DNA from: Thermonema lapsum
Lineage (GTDB): Bacteria > Bacteroidota > Bacteroidia > Cytophagales > Thermonemataceae
Direction: 5' to 3'
Length of the DNA stretch: 64,000 nt
Assembly (NCBI RefSeq): GCF_011761635.1
Contig: NZ_JAASRN010000001.1
Span: 558,001-622,000 of the forward strand
Below, piece after piece: positions 53,673-62,198 of this stretch; the stretch's first letter is position 1, and each line of letters starts with the position of its first letter. The notes beneath the pieces are model-generated. The model did not search any database and was not told the DNA's origin. It saw only the letters and a program-made list of their open reading frames with translations. Both the position numbers and the translations under genes were made by a program.

Positions 53673-54821
53673 TCATTCACTGCTCAAGGTATATATTTTC
53701 AGCAAGCTATGATTTTTCTGTTCCGATTCTTCTGTGGGGGACAACAAAGCCGCCAGCTTATCGGGACCAAGCAAAGCTACCGGCTTGTCTATATCTTCGG
53801 GCAGGTCAACATTTAAGACCACCCGCTTGTCAGACAGACGATAATACACCATACCATAAAATAAAGGCGGCTGTTCCGTTTCTGGAAAGCCCGGATGTTC
53901 TTTTATGAATTGCTGTAATCGCTCCTTGGTATATGCTTTACGGTAAATGAGTGCCAAGGTATCTTTTCCTAACAACTGCACACGCACAAAGCGGCTGGTC
54001 AGATAAAGGTCAGCATAGTCGTCTATGATAAACTCGGTACTACCGGTCTTATAGGTCTGCACCGTGAAAGCATCTATTGGCAGCCGTTCTACTGCTACTT
54101 TTTGCTTGCTTTGCAAGTCAAATATCACCAATAAAGGCTCGCTTACCGGCACCACATAGAGATAGCGTTCATTTCCATCGAACAAATACAAGCCGGCATT
54201 TAGATAGTAAAACTTTCCACCTTTAAGCAAGCTACCTTCTTCGGGGAAGGTTCCTAACCAATGGGCTTGTCCTGTGGAAAGGTCATAAACCCATAGGTAA
54301 GGGGTGTTTTGTTGATACAGTTGCGGGTCACTCCAACCGCCTTGTGGTGGGTCGATAGCTACTATTTGCTGCCCTATGACGCGCGGCCACAGAAACGGCG
54401 CAAAAGTTTGACGCCTGCGCTCTACGGGTATAGAAGTTGCAAAATCGCCTTTCCGGTAGTCATAGAGTAAGAGCTTTGAAATATGAGACACTGCCACTAA
54501 AGTGTCATTAAAAAAGCCCATGTTTTGAAAGAGGAAAGGGTAAGCGTCGGGTGTATTGCCTTGTTTTTTAAAGGTATAGGTTTTCTGCTTCTCCAAATCA
54601 AACACCGTAACGCTTTGAGCCTGTGGGTTTCTAAACAAGAAAAGACGCCCGTTGCGCAAGCCTTCGGGCATTAGATTTGACTCTTCGATGACATACGTCT
54701 TGCCCTGACGCCACTTGTAGAGCCGCGACTCTTCTTTCGTGCCTTCCAGACCAGCGCAAGAGAGCAGAAAAAGGCATAAAAAGACAGAGCAAAGTACGGG
54801 GAGAGTAAAGTACCTCATCAT
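53673..54821 (-). CDS. Six-bladed propeller-type lipoprotein (DUF4221-like)
   Basis: The 382-residue protein has a lipoprotein signal (LLSCAG) and repeated short beta segments with aromatic-rich turns (KLLLYDYRKGDF, TPYLWVYDLSTGQAHWLG, EPLLVIFDLQSK). These suggest a propeller of about six blades like the DUF4221/6-bladed lipoproteins of Bacteroidota. Such proteins often occur with small secreted peptides of the NVEALA type, and here a small four-cysteine peptide gene lies 134 bp upstream on the same strand. Function is unknown. Confidence 0.78.
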   Translation of the reverse strand: MMRYFTLPVLCSVFLCLFLLSCAGLEGTKEESRLYKWRQGKTYVIEESNLMPEGLRNGRLFLFRNPQAQSVTVFDLEKQKTYTFKKQGNTPDAYPFLFQNMGFFNDTLVAVSHISKLLLYDYRKGDFATSIPVERRRQTFAPFLWPRVIGQQIVAIDPPQGGWSDPQLYQQNTPYLWVYDLSTGQAHWLGTFPEEGSLLKGGKFYYLNAGLYLFDGNERYLYVVPVSEPLLVIFDLQSKQKVAVERLPIDAFTVQTYKTGSTEFIIDDYADLYLTSRFVRVQLLGKDTLALIYRKAYTKERLQQFIKEHPGFPETEQPPLFYGMVYYRLSDKRVVLNVDLPEDIDKPVALLGPDKLAALLSPTEESEQKNHSLLKIYTLSSE

Positions 54822-54955
54822 AGTTTTATTTTTTTAGTGTTAGCAAGTATTGTTGTTGCGTAATTTAAAAAATTGTAGAAATAAAAAGAGAGAAGGGCAT
54901 TAAATGTCTATTTTTTACCCCTCCCGAAAGACTATAAATAAAACAGCCCCTCAAG

Positions 54956-55198
54956 TCATTGTCCGCTCAAAACAGGTGGTCTTCCTCCTCCACCGTCACC
55001 GGAACAGGGTATCACACAGATGCTTTCGCCCACGTTTAAGCAGTAAACCTTACCAGTGCCTTCTTCCTTAATCCCCTTAATCTCACAAAGTGAGATTTGT
55101 GATTTGAGAGGTTTAGTAGTAGGCGACAGCAACAGCAATAAAACGAATGTTGCTGTAAGCAAGAGTAAACTGCGGGTAATTTGCTTTACTTTTTTCAT
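54956..55198 (-). CDS. Small secreted peptide with four cysteines (NVEALA-like context)
   Basis: The 80-residue product has a positively charged start and a long hydrophobic segment (about 10-26), so it is exported or membrane-anchored. The mature part has four cysteines (Cys-x14-Cys-x7-Cys-x3-Cys, SLC ... VYC ... SIC ... IPC) and a Gly-rich end (GDGGGG). The cysteine spacing differs from the peptide at 13507..13758. The next gene downstream encodes a propeller lipoprotein. I do not recognise a named family. The stretch from 55199 to 55617 before the next gene shows no convincing coding sequence. Confidence 0.7.
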   Translation of the reverse strand: MKKVKQITRSLLLLTATFVLLLLLSPTTKPLKSQISLCEIKGIKEEGTGKVYCLNVGESICVIPCSGDGGGGRPPVLSGQ

Positions 55199-55617
55199 GA
55201 CTCTGTAGCGTTTAGTTCAACTTGGGAAAAATATAATAAGCAAAAAAAAAAAACAAGTTTTAGCTATTTTTTCAAATATCTCTTATTGGAAAACATGCTC
55301 AGGCTGCCTCGAGCGAACTTCTTCGCCACAAGCTTTTGACAAATATTCAGCGCGGCGGTTCCAGCTTGAGTACGAAATATTGAAACCAACGGGCGCGGCT
55401 GCACCTACACAATGCCGGCTTGGGGTTGCTTCCATCATGCTTGACAAGCACAAAAGTTGAGAAGAACTGCCCGGCAAAGTAGTTTACAACTCTGTAAAAA
55501 AAACGTCTTAGTATTTTTGTTGAAAGCAGACAAGCCATCGAAGGCGAGGCAGCGCTTTTCATTAAGGGGCGCACGCTCGCTTGATGAATCACAGTCTTTG
55601 CGCTCAACGCTTCGCCC

Positions 55618-56547
55618 CTATCGCCACTCAACTTTCCGGTAAGCCTTGGCTTCCATCAACTCGGCAGGCACCAAAGCACGCAAGAGCGCATGCACCGACG
55701 CCAAAAGCTGCTCTTTAATGAAAGAGCGATGCACAACAAGACTCACCTCCCGCACGGCGTTTAGTCCTTTTAACGGACGCACAAAAGCCACATCTGTTTC
55801 ATGCTGTACACTCAAATAAGGCACCAGCGTATAACCAAGCCCTTCTTTCACCATGTTTTTTAGGGTTTCTATGCTTCCGGCAGCCAACTCAAAAGAGGCT
55901 GCCGTTTGAGGGCGGTCCTGTCCGCATAAGCGCAATGCTTGCTCTCGAAAACAGTGCCCTTCCTGCAGCAACAAAAGCGTTTGATTGTTCAGCTCTTCTA
56001 AGCTTATTTCTTTTTTGTTTAGCAAAGGACTTTTAGGGGGTAAATAGAGCAAAAAAGGCTCATAGAACACCGGTATTTCCCGCAAGTCTGCTTCATCGAG
56101 CGGAGTTACTGCCAAAGCCCAATCCAAGTCGCCACTGCGTAGTGCCTCGATGATGCGCTCGGTTGTCATTTCACTGATTTCAAAGTAAGCTTCGGGGTGT
56201 TGACGACTCCATGCTTTCAAAAAGGGCGGCAGCAAGTAGGGCGCCAGCGTAGGAATCACCCCCACCTTATAGCGCCCTTCCAAGCGGCTGCGTTCTTCGG
56301 ACAACCATGCCCTTAGTTGATTCAATTCATTCCATATGTGCTTGGCTTTTTCTATTACCATGCGCCCATGTTCGGTAGGCTCTATGGGGCGCTTGCTACG
56401 GTCAAAAATTTGAAAGCCGATTTCTTCTTCCAGTTTTTTCAGCTGCATGGTCAGTGTGGGCTGAGTCACACAGCAGGCTTCGGCAGCTTTGGCAAAATGC
56501 CGGTGCTCGTCTAAGGCTACCAAGTAGTGTATTTGCTGAAGATTCAT
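55618..56547 (-). CDS. oxyR: Hydrogen peroxide sensor, LysR-type regulator OxyR
   Basis: The 309-residue regulator has the LysR winged helix (1-60; HFAKAAEACCVTQPTLTMQLKKLE) and a substrate-type domain. The redox pair Cys199 and Cys208 (GHCFREQALRLCGQ) matches the E. coli OxyR positions and spacing exactly. Oxidation of this pair to a disulfide activates OxyR for antioxidant genes. ATG 56547 is chosen over the longer frame. No catalase or peroxiredoxin gene is adjacent, so its targets are elsewhere. Confidence 0.94.
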   Translation of the reverse strand: MNLQQIHYLVALDEHRHFAKAAEACCVTQPTLTMQLKKLEEEIGFQIFDRSKRPIEPTEHGRMVIEKAKHIWNELNQLRAWLSEERSRLEGRYKVGVIPTLAPYLLPPFLKAWSRQHPEAYFEISEMTTERIIEALRSGDLDWALAVTPLDEADLREIPVFYEPFLLYLPPKSPLLNKKEISLEELNNQTLLLLQEGHCFREQALRLCGQDRPQTAASFELAAGSIETLKNMVKEGLGYTLVPYLSVQHETDVAFVRPLKGLNAVREVSLVVHRSFIKEQLLASVHALLRALVPAELMEAKAYRKVEWR

Positions 56548-56649
56548 AATAAACACAGGTTTTAACCATAAAACAACGGACAAAATAGCAAAAACAGCAG
56601 CCTACTCAGACTGCTGTTGCTTGTGAGGTATGAACTTTCATTTCTGGCT

Positions 56650-57066
56650 TTATTCTTTACACTGCTGCAAGTCTTTTTTTATTTGTGCTGGCGAGCGTTC
56701 GGGCAGGTCGTTGTCCCAAGCCGTCAGCACATAATTCACGATGTTGGCTATCTCCACCTCCGACAGTTGCGTATTTGCCGGCATAGGTTGGTTGAAGGTT
56801 TTGCCATTGACCACCATCTCGCCCTGCATGCCATAGCGAATGATGCAGGCGATTCGGTCGGGGTATCGCTGCACAAAGTCAGAGGCGTTAAGTGGTGGAA
56901 TCAATTGGCGCAAGCCTTCGCCCCGTTCTCCATGACAGCTTGCGCAATGCCGTGTATAAAGTGCCTTGCCTTTATGCTCTCCGCTGAATACATACAAGTT
57001 CAGCAGGAACAGAGCGCCAAAAAGCAGGGGTATCAGGCTCCACCACCATATTTCATTTTTCATCAT
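56650..57066 (-). CDS. Membrane-anchored mono-heme cytochrome c
   Basis: The 138-residue protein has an N-terminal membrane anchor (about 8-27) and a class I cytochrome c domain with CASCH (Cys41, Cys44, His45). The sixth ligand is probably Met95 in FNQPMPAN. It is probably an electron carrier facing the periplasm. Its start overlaps the SCO gene by 14 bp, so the two are translated together. Confidence 0.92.
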   Translation of the reverse strand: MMKNEIWWWSLIPLLFGALFLLNLYVFSGEHKGKALYTRHCASCHGERGEGLRQLIPPLNASDFVQRYPDRIACIIRYGMQGEMVVNGKTFNQPMPANTQLSEVEIANIVNYVLTAWDNDLPERSPAQIKKDLQQCKE

Positions 57067-57718
57067 GGGTAGAAGCGGTTTCTTTCAGCAACAGTTCGAT
57101 GTCTTCTATCAGTTTTTTTGTGTCTTGTGGGTCAGTGCCATTGTAAACGCCCCGTATATGGCGCTGACCGTCTATCAGTAGCAAAGCACCGCTATGAACA
57201 TAGCCTCCGGGAGCAGCGGGGTCTTCGCTGGCAGTAACCATATAATGCTCTGCAATAGCATAAATATCTTTGCGGTTGCCTGTCACGAAATGCCATTTGG
57301 GTGCTGTTACGCCCAATTTTTCTGCATAAGCTTTCAATACTGGCACTGAATCATACTTGGTATCGATGCTGTGCGAAAGGAAGAGTACACGGTCGTCATT
57401 CTGAAAGTGCTCATATACTTTAAGCATCTCTGCCGACATTTTTGGGCAGATGGTCGGGCAGGTAGTAAAGAAGAAGTCGGCAACATATACTTTGCCTTCA
57501 AAGTTCTTCTCAGTAATGGTGTCTCCTTCTTGATTGATAAAACGGAAGGGCGGAATACGATGGTAAACCGTATCTACTATGGTTTGTCCGTCGGCAGTTG
57601 TACGGCTTACTACTTGCTTTTCCCCCAGATAGGGCAAGCGACGCTCTTCTTGCTTGCATGCATAAAACACCACGACAAGCGCCCAAATGAAAAGGTACAG
57701 ATTCAATTGACGATACAT
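57053..57718 (-). CDS. SCO1/SenC-family copper or thiol-redox lipoprotein
   Basis: The 221-residue protein has a lipoprotein-type signal (VFYAC, Cys21) and a thioredoxin-like domain. It has the metal-binding CxxxC (Cys87 and Cys91 in FFTTCPTICPKM) and the downstream His in YVHSGALLLID. SCO proteins help assemble the copper center of cytochrome oxidase or act in disulfide chemistry. ATG 57718 is chosen over a longer frame. It lies 4 bp after a lipoprotein gene and overlaps a cytochrome c gene. Confidence 0.92.
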   Translation of the reverse strand: MYRQLNLYLFIWALVVVFYACKQEERRLPYLGEKQVVSRTTADGQTIVDTVYHRIPPFRFINQEGDTITEKNFEGKVYVADFFFTTCPTICPKMSAEMLKVYEHFQNDDRVLFLSHSIDTKYDSVPVLKAYAEKLGVTAPKWHFVTGNRKDIYAIAEHYMVTASEDPAAPGGYVHSGALLLIDGQRHIRGVYNGTDPQDTKKLIEDIELLLKETASTHDEK

Positions 57719-57722
57719 AGTT

Positions 57723-58163
57723 TTACTTCTGTTTGCTTTGTTGAACGGAATCCACGAAAGCACGGCTCTTGTCAATAGCCTCTGCCATCTGTTTTCCTAC
57801 TTGCTCTATTTTTTCTTTTTCTTGTTCAAAAAAGCGCAAGAGCTCCTCTTTTGTGGCATCTTCTGGCTTTTTGTATTCGCGCATCCAGCGCATCATGGCT
57901 TCTTCGGCTTCATCAAGCATCTTGAGCTGCGACGCCACTCGGCTGCTGTCCACAGACAGGGAATCGCGAAAGTATGCCAACTGCTCTTGCAAGCGGTGTA
58001 TTTCCCCCATGCGCATCATGATGCTGTCGTGCAGCTGTTCTACACTTTCACGGGCTGCTTCTACAGGGCTTGCTACCTCTTTTTTATCGTGCTGCTCCCC
58101 CTCTACCCCACAGGCTGTCAGTGCCAATGCCAAAAAAACAAGTCTGATTTTTTTTCGAAACAT
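57723..58163 (-). CDS. Coiled-coil lipoprotein of unknown function
   Basis: The 146-residue protein has a lipobox (LTACG) and is otherwise helical and acidic, with long heptad-like stretches (ESVEQLHDSIMMRMGEIHRL, EQEKEKIEQVGKQMAEAI). It resembles lipoprotein viral-like coils with no catalytic motif. It leads the operon with the SCO and cytochrome c genes (4-bp gap), which suggests a role in the same respiratory module. ATG 58163 is chosen because it begins the lipoprotein signal. Confidence 0.7.
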   Translation of the reverse strand: MFRKKIRLVFLALALTACGVEGEQHDKKEVASPVEAARESVEQLHDSIMMRMGEIHRLQEQLAYFRDSLSVDSSRVASQLKMLDEAEEAMMRWMREYKKPEDATKEELLRFFEQEKEKIEQVGKQMAEAIDKSRAFVDSVQQSKQK

Positions 58164-58253
58164 AGTCTTAAATTTTTTGCTATAACAACAAAGCAAAGTT
58201 ATAGAAAGTTACCAGCTCTACCAATGGAAACGGTAGAACGTATGCAAAAAACA

Positions 58254-58281
58254 AAGACCGGCTTCTATGAACCGGTCTTGC
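58254..58281. terminator. Terminator hairpin downstream of nhaC
   Basis: AAGACCGG and CCGGTCTT pair around a ten-base loop; on the minus strand it is followed by TGTTTTTTG. It lies just past the antiporter stop. Confidence 0.65.
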
Positions 58282-58305
58282 AGCGAAGCTTTTTTGATGT
58301 AGCCT

Positions 58306-59802
58306 TTATGACTTCAGCACGTAACCTTCTGTTTCTTGGGACTCTGTTGCCTGCGTTTGGTTTTCCTTTAAATAGCGTATCTTAATGTTCAGAAAACCAA
58401 AAAGCATGGTCATCAGCGGGCTTAGCAAGCAGAAGAAAGTAAAAGGCGCATAGGTGAGTGTAGCTACGCCCAAAACTGACGATTGCGTGGCACCGCAGGT
58501 ATTCCAAGGCACCAAGACCGAAGTAACCGTACCCGAGTCTTCGAGGGTGCGACTCAGGTTTTCGGGCGCCAAACCCCGTTGGCGGTACGTATCGGCAAAC
58601 ATACGCCCGGGTACCACAATAGAGAGGTATTGGTCGGAAGCTGTAATATTGAAAAAGATACAAGTACCTGCGGTAGAAGCAATCAGCGCACCCGTAGAGT
58701 GAGCCATACGCACGATGTGCCGGGTGATGGCTTCAAGCATTCGACTCGATTCCATAATCCCACCAAAGACCATAGCCGACAGAATAAGCCATATGGTGGG
58801 CAACATGCCTGCCATCCCTCTGGTACTCAAAAGGTCGGTTACCACTGGCTCAGAAGTAGTAATCTTTGTGCTTGTGTAAACAGCCTTCATCAACACTTCA
58901 TAGTAGGTTTGCCAAACAGCATTGCCCCCTCCCAGTTCCACAATCAGCGGCGATTGAGTAAGCAAAGCAGCCACTATGCCCAGCAAAGTACCTGCCAACA
59001 AAGCAGGCAAGGCGGCTACTCCTTTCACTATCATGAAAATAACGATGAGTGGCACAACAAGCAAACTCCAATGTACCCAAAACTTCTGCTCAATGGCATG
59101 CAGTATATGACTGACATCTACCGACTCGTTGGCAAGGTCTAAGTTAAGCCCCCAGATTAAGAAAATAAGCAAAGTAATGAGCATAGAAGGTATTGTGGTA
59201 TAGGTCATATAGCGGATGTGGGTAAACAAATCGGTACCTGATACTGCTGGTGCAAGGTTGGTTGTATCGGACAAAGGCGACATTTTATCGCCAAAATAAG
59301 CACCAGATATGATAGAACCAGCAATAACGCCTTCTTCCAAACCCAAAGCTTTGCCAATACCAAAGAGCGCGATGCCCACCGTGGCAATCGTGGACCACGA
59401 ACTACCAGTAGCCAAAGAAACCACTGCGCTGATTACACAAGCAGCAAACAAAAAGATGGTAGGGTTCAGTATTTTCAAGCCGTAATATATCATGGTAGGC
59501 ACTACGCCGCTAATCATCCAAGTGCCTGCCAGCGAGCCAATCAGCAAAAGGATAAGAATCGCGCCCATAGAGGAATCGATGCTTTTGAGCACCCCTGCCC
59601 GCATTACTTTCCAAGATACCCCTTGTGAGCCTGCCAGCAAAGCTGCCACCGCACCCGACAGTATCAAGACTATCTGATTGGAGCCACTCAAACCATCATC
59701 ACCAAAAATGCTGATGTTAATGGCAAGCAAAGCTATCAAAAAGAAAATAGGAATAAGGGCGATACCCAGAGGGGGAATGGGCGTAGATGTCTGTTCACTC
59801 AT
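58306..59802 (-). CDS. nhaC: Na+/H+ antiporter of the NhaC family
   Basis: The 498-residue integral membrane protein has about 11-12 predicted helices. It has family landmarks such as ATGSSWSTIATVGIALFGIG (near 135), GSIISGAYFGDKMSPLSDTTNLAP (near 165) and the CGATQSSVLGVA segment near the C-terminus. It exchanges Na+ for H+ to control cytoplasmic pH and salt. The ATG at 59802 gives the normal short soluble lead. A malate/lactate antiporter of the same superfamily is a possible alternative. The gene stands alone. Confidence 0.92.
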   Translation of the reverse strand: MSEQTSTPIPPLGIALIPIFFLIALLAINISIFGDDGLSGSNQIVLILSGAVAALLAGSQGVSWKVMRAGVLKSIDSSMGAILILLLIGSLAGTWMISGVVPTMIYYGLKILNPTIFLFAACVISAVVSLATGSSWSTIATVGIALFGIGKALGLEEGVIAGSIISGAYFGDKMSPLSDTTNLAPAVSGTDLFTHIRYMTYTTIPSMLITLLIFLIWGLNLDLANESVDVSHILHAIEQKFWVHWSLLVVPLIVIFMIVKGVAALPALLAGTLLGIVAALLTQSPLIVELGGGNAVWQTYYEVLMKAVYTSTKITTSEPVVTDLLSTRGMAGMLPTIWLILSAMVFGGIMESSRMLEAITRHIVRMAHSTGALIASTAGTCIFFNITASDQYLSIVVPGRMFADTYRQRGLAPENLSRTLEDSGTVTSVLVPWNTCGATQSSVLGVATLTYAPFTFFCLLSPLMTMLFGFLNIKIRYLKENQTQATESQETEGYVLKS

Positions 59803-59883
59803 ATAGTTTGCATTTTGTTTTGAAAAGCGCTTTTTTAAACAAAAATTCTTTGCAAAGGTAAAGATTTAGTCTGTAAAGTACCA

Positions 59884-60741
59884 TCAAGGCTGAATAAACA
59901 ACTGTGAGAGTGCCCGCTCATAAGGGCGGCGTATATGCACATGCGCAATGCGGGCAGGTCCTCGTTTTGCCAAGGCATTCAGCTGGCGGCAGCGTTGTTC
60001 AAAGAAGCGGCGGTACTTCTCGCTTTCTTGCTTATTGAAAGGCAAAAGCCACTGCCCGGGGGCTTCCGTTGCTTCGACGGACACCAAACCCAGCGGGGGC
60101 AGGCAATAGTGACTCTCATCGAACAGGTGCACCAAATACAGCTCATGGAAAGAAAGCAAAGCCCCCAAGTCAAGGAATTGACGTTGCGGATGAATAAAAT
60201 CGGAAATGACAATGACCACCGAATGACGACGCAGGCGCCGGCAAGCCTGCCGCCAAGAGAAATAAGCATCTTCCTGTACGGGGGTATAGGTCCACAGCTT
60301 CTCGAGTGCAGCCATCAGGGCATGGTGTTTACGCAAGGCTGGCAACACGATGGGGGTGCTCGTTTGCCCACCCAACAGCGTCACTTCGCAACGTTCGCGC
60401 AAACTCAGCCACATCAGCACGGCAGCTATTTCACGGGCAGTTACCCATTTACACATGCCAGGATAAGCCATCGAAGCACTCATGTCTAAAAGTATATATA
60501 CGCTCAACTCCCGCTCCTCTTTGTACTCTTTCAGAAACACCCCATGCCCTTTTGCCGATGCCATCCAGTCGATATAGCGCACGTCGTCGCCATATTGATA
60601 TTCGCGCAGAGCACTAAATTCCAAACCGCTTCCTTTGAAAAAGGAACGATAATTGCCCTTCAACTCATTGAACACATTGCGCCGAATAGATAACTCTATT
60701 TTTTTTATTTTCGCAACTATGTAATAAAGGCTTTCTTGCAT
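59884..60741 (-). CDS. DUF58 domain protein (vWA-like)
   Basis: The 285-residue protein has the DUF58 core YGDDVRYIDWMASAKGHGVFLKEYKEERE, followed by a vWA-type metal site LLDMSASM (DxSxS). DUF58 proteins usually accompany a MoxR AAA+ ATPase and act in chaperone-type assembly; no MoxR gene is adjacent here. ATG 60741 is chosen over a TTG nine bases upstream. It is divergent from the DUF4296 gene with a 39-bp gap. Confidence 0.9.
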   Translation of the reverse strand: MQESLYYIVAKIKKIELSIRRNVFNELKGNYRSFFKGSGLEFSALREYQYGDDVRYIDWMASAKGHGVFLKEYKEERELSVYILLDMSASMAYPGMCKWVTAREIAAVLMWLSLRERCEVTLLGGQTSTPIVLPALRKHHALMAALEKLWTYTPVQEDAYFSWRQACRRLRRHSVVIVISDFIHPQRQFLDLGALLSFHELYLVHLFDESHYCLPPLGLVSVEATEAPGQWLLPFNKQESEKYRRFFEQRCRQLNALAKRGPARIAHVHIRRPYERALSQLFIQP

Positions 60742-60780
60742 CTTATTCAATTATCGCTTTCATACACATTGATACGCAAG

Positions 60781-61299
60781 ATGAACAAAATCAATCTTTT
60801 TTTTATATTGAAAGCTGGGCTATTTACGTTCTTTGCTTGCACAAGCCCACAACAGCCCGAACAAAGCAAGTTTGAACTCTTGGACGACTCTACCATGATA
60901 CGCATACTCGTAGACCTACACACCCTCGACGCCATTACACCTTATCTGTTTTCGCAGCCCAACAACGATACCGCCAAAGCGGCATTTAAAGCCCTACGCA
61001 ACGAATTACTTGCCAAATATCACACCGATTCCACACAGTTTTACCGTACCTATAACTACTATATGGAGCACGACCTCTCTCACATGAACCAAATATACAG
61101 CGCGGTAGTCGATTCATTGAACTTACGCGCCAACACTCAACGCTTCGATTTGTGGGACTTGAAACAAAACACTACACAAAAGTCAAAACCTCGCCCTGTA
61201 TTTAGAGAACCGAAAAAAGCTGATAGTTTGTTGAAAAATAAAATAGAAAAAATAAGGAAAAAAGCCGCTTCTCGCTTAGAAGCAACCACTACCCAATAG
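60781..61299 (+). CDS. DUF4296 family lipoprotein
   Basis: The 172-residue protein has a lipobox (FFACTS). The helical DUF4296 pattern has DSTMIRILVDLHTLDAI near residue 40 and YHTDSTQFYRTYNYYMEHDLSHM near residue 95. The lysine- and arginine-rich C-terminal tail is low complexity. DUF4296 proteins are common Bacteroidota outer-membrane lipoproteins of unknown function, some in gliding or surface contexts. ATG 60781 begins the signal. The next gene is a response regulator 43 bp downstream, possibly the same transcript. Confidence 0.85.
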   Translation: MNKINLFFILKAGLFTFFACTSPQQPEQSKFELLDDSTMIRILVDLHTLDAITPYLFSQPNNDTAKAAFKALRNELLAKYHTDSTQFYRTYNYYMEHDLSHMNQIYSAVVDSLNLRANTQRFDLWDLKQNTTQKSKPRPVFREPKKADSLLKNKIEKIRKKAASRLEATTTQ

Positions 61300-61342
61300 A
61301 AGCAGTATAACCCAAAATACGTATAAACTACACATATCCGAT

Positions 61343-62071
61343 ATGAAAAAGCTCAGTTGCATCATTGTAGACGACAATCCCGTAATGACTACCATCCTGC
61401 GGGGATTTGCAGAAAAGTCTGGCATAGTCGAATGCAAACAAGTATTCAACGATCCACAAGAGGCATACAGCTTTCTCCACGAGGAGTCGGTCGATATCAT
61501 GTTTTTAGACATAGAAATGCCACAACTATCAGGCATTGAACTACTCAAATCGCTCAAAAATCCACCGGCAACCATCTTGGTTACTGCCAATCCCGATTTT
61601 GCCGTAGAAGCCTTCGAGCTGGATGCCGTGGACTACATCGTAAAACCGCCTGAATTTCACCGCTTCCTGAAAGCGCTGAACAAAGCACACGCTTTTTTGA
61701 AAGGCGCCTCCAACAAAAACAAGCAAGCAAGCAACGAAGAGGGCAGTGAGCAGGAGATATTTGTAAAGATAGACCAGAAGCTAGTAAAAGTGCGCCTCAA
61801 CGACATTCTCTATATAGAAGCTATGGCAGACTATGCGGTGATTCATACCACCACTGGGCGGCAGTTGGTGGTCTATTCCAGCATGAAAAACTTCGAGACG
61901 GAACTAGAAAAGCACGCCCCCGGTCGTTTTCGTCGCATTCACCGCTCCTATATCATAGACAAGGAAAAAATCGAAGCCATAGAAGACAATAGCGTCATCA
62001 TTGGCAAGAAGCACATCCCCATAGGCAAAACCTACCGTGAAGACTTCCTTAACCAGCTCAACAAGCTGTAA
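61343..62071 (+). CDS. LytTR-family response regulator
   Basis: The 242-residue protein has a receiver domain (1-120; DD at 10-11, phosphoacceptor Asp56 in MFLDIEMP, Lys in YIVKPPEF) and a LytTR DNA-binding domain (about 140-240). The latter has DILYIEAMADYAVIHT and RFRRIHRSYIID. It would be phosphorylated by a LytS-type kinase, none of which is adjacent. It may follow the DUF4296 gene in one transcript; a terminator-like hairpin lies after it. Confidence 0.94.
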   Translation: MKKLSCIIVDDNPVMTTILRGFAEKSGIVECKQVFNDPQEAYSFLHEESVDIMFLDIEMPQLSGIELLKSLKNPPATILVTANPDFAVEAFELDAVDYIVKPPEFHRFLKALNKAHAFLKGASNKNKQASNEEGSEQEIFVKIDQKLVKVRLNDILYIEAMADYAVIHTTTGRQLVVYSSMKNFETELEKHAPGRFRRIHRSYIIDKEKIEAIEDNSVIIGKKHIPIGKTYREDFLNQLNKL

Positions 62072-62083
62072 AACAGTACTTCA

Positions 62084-62146
62084 TTTAAAGAGTTTCGCAA
62101 TTCGTTCAAAGAGTTTGTCCATTCGTTCGTCGAGTCGATGAGTAAA
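62084..62146. repeat. Three diverged 21-bp tandem units
   Basis: Units at 62084-62104, 62105-62125 and 62126-62146 begin TTTAAAGAGTTT, TTCAAAGAGTTT and TTCGTCGAGTCG. The period of 21 bp equals seven codons, and the minus strand reads as a heptad-type helix (RLDERMDKLFERIAKLF). No ATG-started gene of reasonable length contains it. Confidence 0.5.
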
Positions 62147-62160
62147 TTCATCGACTTTTG
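62133..62160 (+). terminator. Terminator after the LytTR regulator gene
   Basis: AGTCGATGA and TCATCGACT form a nine-base perfect stem with a six-base loop, then TTTG. It partly overlaps the 21-bp repeat. Confidence 0.65.
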
Positions 62161-62198
62161 TTATTATTGGTTTGTCAATCCTCTAAATTCAAGGAAAC

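Noticed and set aside
55347-55631. 94-residue open frame on the minus strand before oxyR
   Set aside because: It overlaps the oxyR 3' end, has no recognisable motif or signal, and its composition is not convincing as a gene.
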